DNA of 64,000 nucleotides from Perilla frutescens. Lineage: Eukaryota; Streptophyta; Magnoliopsida; Lamiales; Lamiaceae. Of the stretch, positions 57,171 to 64,000 are shown in pieces. Position numbers and translations under genes: made by a program. The stretch covers positions 31,921,501-31,985,500 of the forward strand of contig BRKX01000002.1 in the NCBI GenBank assembly GCA_026008535.1, given 5' to 3'. The notes below the pieces were generated by a model. The model searched no databases, was not told the origin of the DNA, and saw nothing but the letters and a program-made list of their open reading frames with translations. How positions within the stretch are numbered: position 1 is the stretch's first letter; each line of letters starts with the position of its first letter.

Positions 57171-59791
57171 GGCATAAGATCTAATACAAAATTTTCCTTT
57201 TATATTATTGATGCATACAAAATTTTCCTTTTATATTATTGATGCATACAGTGTACGTAATCATTATGTACATCAGTACATCCTCAATTCCTCATCATAT
57301 ATATAGATTAAAAAAAACACGAATTAAGCCCATCTCACTGATAACATCTTTAGAAGAACCCAAACCAAAAAAAAAAAAATTCGAATTTTGTGGCCTTAAA
57401 TTAAATTACCATGAGACTATTTTCTGTTAGGCCGAAAGGGATCCAATTTGAAGTGAAAATCACTGATCACATTTGTAAGCTTGTAATATTTCTTACGGAA
57501 AACAACTTGTTATAGACGACAGGTTACAATAAGTTAGACGGCTTAAATAAATTCAAAATCCGCCCAGATCCACCCGAGTTGAGCCCAGGAATCCACCACA
57601 ATTAATTATCGATGCCGACGCCCACCCCAATTAGGCCCAACATGATCCGCACTCTCTATTTTCATTTTTGTTTACGTTGATTCGTTTTTTTTTTTTCAGT
57701 TTTTCTTTTCAAAAATCTTTTTATTTCACCACAATTAATTATCGAGCATAGTACACGAGTTTACATGTTAGCGTCGACCGAGTACACTGTGCAAGATACC
57801 AGATAAAAAAATTAAAGTAATTAAATTTACTTTTAGGTAGGGTATATATTTATTTAAAAAAATTATCAAACGTAATGCACGAGCCCACACGTTAGCATCG
57901 AGCGAGTGCACTGTGCGAGACACTAGACGAAAAAAATAAATTAATTCAATTTAAATTTATTTAAAAAAATTAATTATCGAGTGTAGTGCAGAAGCCCACT
58001 TTAGGCTTTATCATATATGTTTTAGCAGGAGTTTTAAATAATGGAGGCTATGGGGTAAAATTGTCACATAATTTATTATTTATATATTAAATAATTTTGA
58101 AAGTTATGAATAGAAAAATGTGGATTGTGAATAGAATTTTTCATTATGATAATTGAAGGCATTTTTTAATTAAATAATTGAGCAATAGGGTATATGCATT
58201 TCTGAATTTGAAGGAATTTTTTTTTTGGCACTTTATCAAAACGAATTATTTTGCACTATTTCATCCCACAAGCAACTGGAAAAGATTCGATTGACAATTA
58301 AGTAGCTCATCGAAGACTTTGGGCAGCTCGAGATAGCAAGGTGCAAATTTTATATACTTCCAAGTTTTTTAGTGACGACAATATTTGATAAATTTTTGCA
58401 ATTTAGCCAAGTACTATTTTAAATTAAATTTTAAAGAAATTTTAGATCAAATTGGACATTTTCCTTATAGCGAATTCGATGTTTGATGTTTGAAGATTAT
58501 TGCAGAATTTATTCAATTAGATAAAACAATTATAAGACTAAATAATTATTAATAAATTTTACATTCACACGTGTAAATAGTTCATTAATTATATAGATGA
58601 CATAGTTTGGGTGATTAATTACATAGATGATAAAATTTTACATTCACACGAGTAAATAGTTCATAAATTTTACATTCACAATTGTAACACATGTTTGATC
58701 TTTGGCTCTATATCTTCACTTTTGAAACTCCTATTAATTAAGGGATATGCTAATTGTTTGGGTTGAAAGATATGCGAGAAAGCCTTTTTTTTTTTTTTTT
58801 TGAAATGTAAGTTCTTACTATTTCGATGAAAGATAATGGAAGAGGAGGTACATTTGCATTTCCAATTCCATTGCAGTCTCATGTTGGTATTCTTTATATA
58901 TTTTGTTTTTGGCTTTCATTCTGCTTACAAATGATCTGATATTGTGTTTGTTCATTTTAGATTCTCTGAGTATTTTTTTTAGTAGCCTTTACATGGTGGT
59001 TTGTGACAAGATGAAACTACTTTTTTATTGTCTTGTGCAGTTGGAGGTGAACTAGAAGAGACAATTGCTCAACTTGTTATACGGTACTTGACATATTATT
59101 GTTTCTTTAATATTTATTTGTTAGAAGTAACTTATCAAAATTAAGTTATATATATGCATTTTCTTTTTAGGCGATACTCTTAGATATAATAATTTGGAGA
59201 ATGCAATTGACGAGCTTCATGCACAATGGAAGAATGATGCAACCATATTGGCAGCAACTTTAGATTTGTTATTAGATTGTATTTCTAATCATCATTCAGA
59301 AATGAATGATATGATTTATATAGCTATTTTGTTAGCAAAGTTGTTTTCTTTTGTTAATTATTTTTATTGTAATGAATTTTGAATTCGTATTTTATATGAA
59401 TAAAATTTCATGTTTGTTTTAATGTGTGTTTTAGTTATTATCATTTATATCGATTACTTTTTAAGTAGCAATGCATAGTAATTTAATAATTATTAGCGTT
59501 ATAAAATTGTAGATCAAAATATTCTAATATGCGTATTTATAAAACTGTAAAATGATTTTAAATAACTTTTAAGGACACAGAAATGTTTCACGGTATATTA
59601 TTTATATAGACAGGTGAATGCCATAACGGGTTATTTTTCGTGACACTCTAGAGTGTCTCTATATCCACCAAATCTATCCCTACACTCACTTGGACGACAT
59701 TGTGAATCAACATTGCAATAGGTGTGATGTCATAATAAGTACTATTTAATAGCATTTTTAAATGTACCTCTTAAAAATCAATTTTTGTTGT
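56905..59791. other. Gene-poor region with (AAT)n and a diverged tandem repeat
   Basis: (AAT)n at about 57139-57171. Around 57740-58010 a GC-richer motif (CACGAGCCCACACGTTAGC / GAGTGCACTGTGCGAGA) recurs two to three times with spacing near 110-125 bp. A 62-codon plus frame at 59194-59382, preceded by a possible acceptor TTTTTAG, is not recognised and is not claimed as a gene. Confidence 0.45.
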
Positions 59792-61295
59792 TGATGTGTG
59801 AAATTTTAGTTTTAAAACTCGAATCAACTTGCAAGTGAACAAGTAAATGTAGCACAGGGTGAAACGAGGTCGAATCCATAGGGAAAAAGAAAATTAAATA
59901 AGCACGTACTATGACATCGGCTCCTATTTGTTATCTAGACGACGAAATGGATAATTGTTTGATTTAAAACTAACTAAACAATAAAGCAAAGTAAATAATT
60001 GCAATTAACAAATAAATTGGACAATTAAGGAAAGGAACACTCTCGAGGTTGGTTTTATTGGATTAATTAACACAAAATCTAATTATAATGGATGCTTAAT
60101 TTCCAATTCAAGATTACCAAGGTGATCTCAAATTTATTCTATATCTCCTCTCGAAGCATATATAATGTGGGGCACATACATATGATTATTGTCTCCAATT
60201 AATACCTAAGTGTGCTTACCAAGAGCACTAAGGATCTATGCCTCAACAACTATCTCAAACCTCTCGATTTTGTTGATAATTGCTCTTTGAATTCTAGGAT
60301 CCTATGTTGAAGCTCATCTCTCGAATTTTGAATCAACATACATAATCATGCTAATTAATTATCAATTAGTTCTCACCAATCAACAATACATAACACCCAT
60401 ACATAACAAGAATCCAAAGCATAATCAAGAGCCATTAAACATCCAAAATAAACATCATTTATATCTCATAATCCAAATAAAACCAACACCCAAGAATATC
60501 AAAGATTTAGCTTTTCATAATTACATGGGTAACCAAAATCTCTACAAGAAGGAACATGATTTTAACAAAATTAAAGAACAAGAGAACCCGGATGAATGTT
60601 TTGGCCTTCAAATCTTGTTTCAACTTTGTTCTTATTGTCCAATCTTCAATTCCCTTTCTTCTCTCTTCTTCTCCAAGTATTTCTCTCTTTAAAAGTGGCT
60701 AAGGGTGGAATGAAATGCCCTAATTTCGAATTGGGGTTGGTTTATATAGTGGAAGAATAAAATAATTAAAAGAAATTCAAAAATGGGGAAAAAAGATGAA
60801 AAAAAATCGGGAATTTGGTGCACGGGGCGCGACCACGGAGGTCGTGCCTCCTTCTTCTGGCGCGGGTCGCACCCGTAACTGACTTTTAGGGCCTCTGTGT
60901 CGACGTCCACTTGCGCTGCGCGTTGAGCTGGTCGGGTCGCGTCAAACGGCGCGAGTGAGCACTCAGGTCGCGCCGTTTGGCGCGAGTGAGCTGCTCGGGT
61001 CGCGCCTCCGCCCCTGCTTCGACACCTCTCACGGTTTTGCTTCGTTCTCTCTCGTTCCTTATCCGATTGAAGTGATTTAACTTGTAGTGTACTCCCAATT
61101 CGATCCTCTATCTTCCCAATGAATTGATTTCCTCAAAATGTCTTTTATTTATCCTCCATTTTTCTGTAAACTCAAACAAGAAACAAAACTTCCAAACCGG
61201 GAGGTTAAAAGCGCAATTTGAGCTAAAACACATGTAAAACTATTCAATTCACTTCATTTAAACCTCAAAATGTTATGTCAAAACACCACTCATCA
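59792..61295 (-). repeat. 3' LTR of the right-edge element
   Basis: On the minus strand it starts TGATGAGTGG directly after the polypurine tract and ends ...CACACATCA at 59792, so the ends form the inverted repeat TGATG/CATCA. It contains a GC-rich patch (60810-61020) with the inverted repeat AAACGGCGCGA / TCGCGCCGTTT (60944-60954, 60968-60978). Confidence 0.7.
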
Positions 61296-61311
61296 ACTCC
61301 CCCAAACTTGA
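61296..61311 (-). other. Polypurine tract
   Basis: The minus strand reads CAAGTTTGGGGGAGT immediately before the LTR start. Confidence 0.65.
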
Positions 61312-62760
61312 AAGATTGTCCCCAAACAATGAAGAAAAGAGAATAAGGTTTAAATGATGAAATGCGGATAAAATGTTGAAAATTGCTTCAGAGATTCAAA
61401 ACACATTTTGTACATTCAAGCATGATATTCAAAGATCAACAAGCCTTGATAAATTATACAATGCATGGCCAAATGAACTTGTAACCTCTCTATGATATAA
61501 GATCACTCAACACTCAAGTGTTTAGGCTATAAGTGTATACACTCAAAATCAAGTCATACGAAAAGTCTACCATAGGCTGTAATGTGTCTATTCTCTCCAC
61601 CTCCTATGTGTGCTTTCAAACAGGAATCATTAAAGGCTTTTACAAGGTTGTAATGAAGGCTTTTTGGTAAGGTAGGGATTGTTTGGTTAAGTGACTCAAT
61701 TAAGAATTAATTCTCAATAACCCAAAATTCCATACTAACGAAATAGAGCTACACAAGCACTCTTCGACCTTTTAAGCTACACAAAATCTCAAAGTTTAGA
61801 AATTTATCATAATAAACAATATTATTCCCCTTTCTTGCTCTTTCTTTTCAATGATAAAAAAATGTGAACACATCGTTTTTTCTCTTTTTTTTTCAAGGTG
61901 TTCATTTCAAAAAAAATTCGTGAGAGCTAAGAAGGATTATTTGGCATTTTCGTCTCCAAATACTCTAAAATGCAATTTTCATTTCAAGCACTCCAAACTT
62001 CATACAAGCATCAATATTCATTACTAATTCCCAACCCAAGACAAAATAATAAATGCGGTCTCATGGCTCAAATGGACTAACAAGGGATTATAGTGTGGAA
62101 ATGGTAAGATTTGGATAGAGTAGGCTAGACAAAAGATGGTCTTAAATCCTTTTCAAGTCATCAAGCACAATATTGCAATCTCGAGTTAGACAAAATGCAA
62201 GTTCTATAGACAATTTAAGTATGCATGATACCACACAAGCAAGGAAAAGATTGTAAAAATAAAGCAATCTTTGGCTCAAAATCTCACGTGGGCTCAACCA
62301 AGATCAAAAGGTAATACATTTAATAATTTATCAAGGCAAATATCAACAAATCATAACATGCTTTCATGTCATTTTTCCAAATAAAACCATCTCATCATAA
62401 GCAACATAACAACCCAATCCACACTTCAACCATTTTCAACCATAAGTCTCCACAAGATCAACAACCAAATAAAAAATCACCGGTTATTGAAAGCAAGTAA
62501 ACGTGCAAACAAATTAAAAATTATAAAATTTTACCAAAATTTTAATGCAAACTACATGCAATGCAAAATAAAAAAAAAAACAAAAAGGAGTCCAAAATAA
62601 CCACACTTTCCCCTCCCCCAAACTTATTCGGAACAAAGTACCAATAAATTTGAAAAAGAAGGAGTGGTTTATTTTGGACGGACTTACAACCGTCAAGGCG
62701 GGTTTGGTGGCACTTGACACCACCTTAGAACTCTTTTTTTCTTTCTTTGAGGCTTAGAAG
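61312..62760 (-). other. Non-coding 3' region of the right-edge element
   Basis: No coding sequence is seen. It corresponds in position to the 38.0-39.6 kb region of the complete element, between the last coding remnant and the polypurine tract. Confidence 0.55.
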
Positions 62761-64000
62761 TCAAATCCAGATCAAAGATTCTATAATACTCCTTGGGTAT
62801 CTCCTCTTCTTTCCTCGTTTCATGTTCTCAATTCGTGGCTTTATCTCTTGGACCACCTTGGATTCTTCAATGATGTTAAGCTCATCATCTTTTATAGCTT
62901 CCCTCCTCATGGAAATAGGGAACATGGTTCTTGACTCATGCACTCGAATAATAAGCTCACATTTCTCCATATTTATCAATGTTCTCCCGGTGCTCAAAAA
63001 TGGCCTTCCCAAGATAAGAGGCACATTTGTGTCCTCTTCCATATTAAGCACCAAGAAATCAATTGGGAAGATGAATTTATCCACCTTTACTAGCACATCT
63101 TCTAAGATCCCTTTTGGATATGTAAAAGTGTGATCCGCCATTTGTAAGCAAATACTCGTTGACTTGAGCTTCCCAATGTTGAGTTTCTTGAAGAAAGAAA
63201 GAGACATGATATTTATGCTTGCTCCCAAGTCACACAGGCATTCCCAAAGAATTTTTCCCCAAAACCATAAGGAATGATGAAACTTCCCGGATCCTTGAGC
63301 TTTGGTGGCAACTTCCTTTGAATAATTGCACTACATTCCTCCGCGAGGCTCACAATCTCATGATCCTTTAACTTCTTCTTATTTGCTAGCATTTTTTTTT
63401 GAAAAACTTGGCATAATTTGGCATCCTTTCCAAGACTTCTACAAGTGGGGTATTGATGTGAATTTTTTGAAACATCTCCAAAAATTCGGTAATTTATTTC
63501 ATTATGGTATCCTTCTTCAATCTTTGAGGGTAAGGTATGGTAATAGGAATGGGAGCTAGGGGTGCCGATGGCGGCTTATTTGAAGCATCCTCAACCAATT
63601 ACTTTGCTTCTCATTTTTCATCATCTTTTTCACTTCGAAAATTTTTACATTTAACTTCCAAAAATTCCTCACATGGCATTTTACCCCATCAAAAGTTTTC
63701 AAACTCATCACGGATATAGCTTTGCATTGCTCCGGGATTTGTTGCGGTCGTTTCCTCACTACAACCTCCAATCTATCCATTCTTTTCTCAATCACATCCA
63801 TTCTTGTTCCAATGGTATCCACCCGTGCTCCAATTATGTCCATCTTACTTTCAAGCTTCTCAAAGCGAACTTGAGAATCTCCCATATATGTCTCCATTTT
63901 ACCCATGAATGCTATCAAAAGATTATCCATCTTGGCATTATTTTCATCATCAACCTTGTCATTTATTATGGCAAAGATGGGTGGAGATTGGCAAGCACCA
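62761..64000 (-). pseudogene. gag-protease remnant of an Athila-like element
   Basis: At the edge the minus strand encodes a gag segment with a heptad-repeat coiled coil (KLESKMDIIGARVDTIGTRM). A later segment around 63410-63260 reads HEIVSLAEECSAIIQRKLPP and KDPGSFIIPYG, the typical approach to the protease. The retropepsin domain follows in another frame (63228-62900): catalytic motif DLGASINIMSLSFFKKL, then LQMADHTFTYPKGILEDV and VPLILGRPFLSTGRTLI. A one-base frameshift near 63245 separates gag from protease, and other frame changes occur between 63560 and 63420. After protease the frame stops at 62761 without any reverse transcriptase. Confidence 0.85.

Larger units (their letters stand above)
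59792..64000 (-). mobile_element. 3' part of a second Athila-like LTR element (gag-protease, no polymerase)
   Basis: Minus-strand order from the right edge: gag end and protease (64000-62761), non-coding 3' region, polypurine tract (61296-61311) and LTR (59792-61295). Reverse transcriptase, RNase H and integrase are absent between protease and LTR, so the element is a deletion derivative. Its 5' half is outside the window, so target duplication and LTR divergence cannot be checked. Confidence 0.78.

Noticed and set aside
59194..59382. A 62-codon plus-strand frame preceded by a splice-acceptor-like TTTTTAG
   Set aside because: No recognisable motif, the upstream partner exon is unclear and the C-terminal half becomes low-complexity, so coding status is not supported.

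Overview
The window is nuclear DNA of a flowering plant. It has AT-rich intergenic sequence, GT-AG spliced genes, type-A cytokinin response regulator and DOG1-like genes, R1-type (late-blight-homolog) NLR fragments, and plant transposon families (MULE, hAT, pogo-like, Athila-like LTR elements). The expansion of R1-type NLRs suggests an asterid eudicot, perhaps Lamiales; this is inference, not proof. I saw no tRNA, rRNA or CRISPR features.

Layout. 0-5.4 kb holds retrotransposon debris on the minus strand and a 741-bp MITE. 5.5-30.3 kb is a decayed disease-resistance neighbourhood. Three R1-type NLR pseudogenes (C, A, B from left to right, all minus) alternate with two copies of an ASCC1/LigT-like 2H-phosphoesterase gene: an intact nine-exon copy at 21.6-24.2 kb and a broken copy at 27.1-29.2 kb. 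NLR-C carries two nested insertions, both proved by target-site duplications and by the uninterrupted paralog NLR-A: a 1.2-kb hAT remnant (5585-6823) and a 12.6-kb Mutator-like element (7144-19767).

The MULE is the most remarkable object. It has ~395-bp terminal inverted repeats with a GC palindrome and repeated ACGTCGGCA-type motifs. Inside are a FAR1/FHY3-like transposase gene (two frameshifts, two stops), three tandem diverged two-exon genes for small Myb/SANT-like proteins (only the middle one open throughout), and on the minus strand a long DUF1985 plus ULP1-type cysteine peptidase gene (several frameshifts and a stop). A transposase plus DNA-binding-like accessory proteins plus a SUMO-protease-like protein, with repeated subterminal motifs, resembles the accessory-gene MULEs known from Arabidopsis and melon. 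The tandem Myb/SANT trio is a feature I do not recognise from them.

31.8-32.6 kb holds an intact single-exon DOG1-like gene. 34.1-41.0 kb is a complete LTR retrotransposon (TSD AGCTG, tRNA-Asp type primer site) that keeps only gag, a non-autonomous Athila-like derivative. 41.9-44.5 kb is an intact five-exon type-A response regulator.

45-59.8 kb is gene-poor and AT-rich, with a hairpin MITE, a pogo-like MITE nested in a longer inverted-repeat element, a foldback element, and a 1.1-kb element with ~99% identical inverted ends that look like Helitron 3' ends. 59.8-64 kb is the 3' end of a second Athila-like element on the minus strand, with gag-protease but no visible reverse transcriptase. Probably active host genes are the ASCC1-like gene, the DOG1-like gene and the response regulator; everything else is mobile or decayed.
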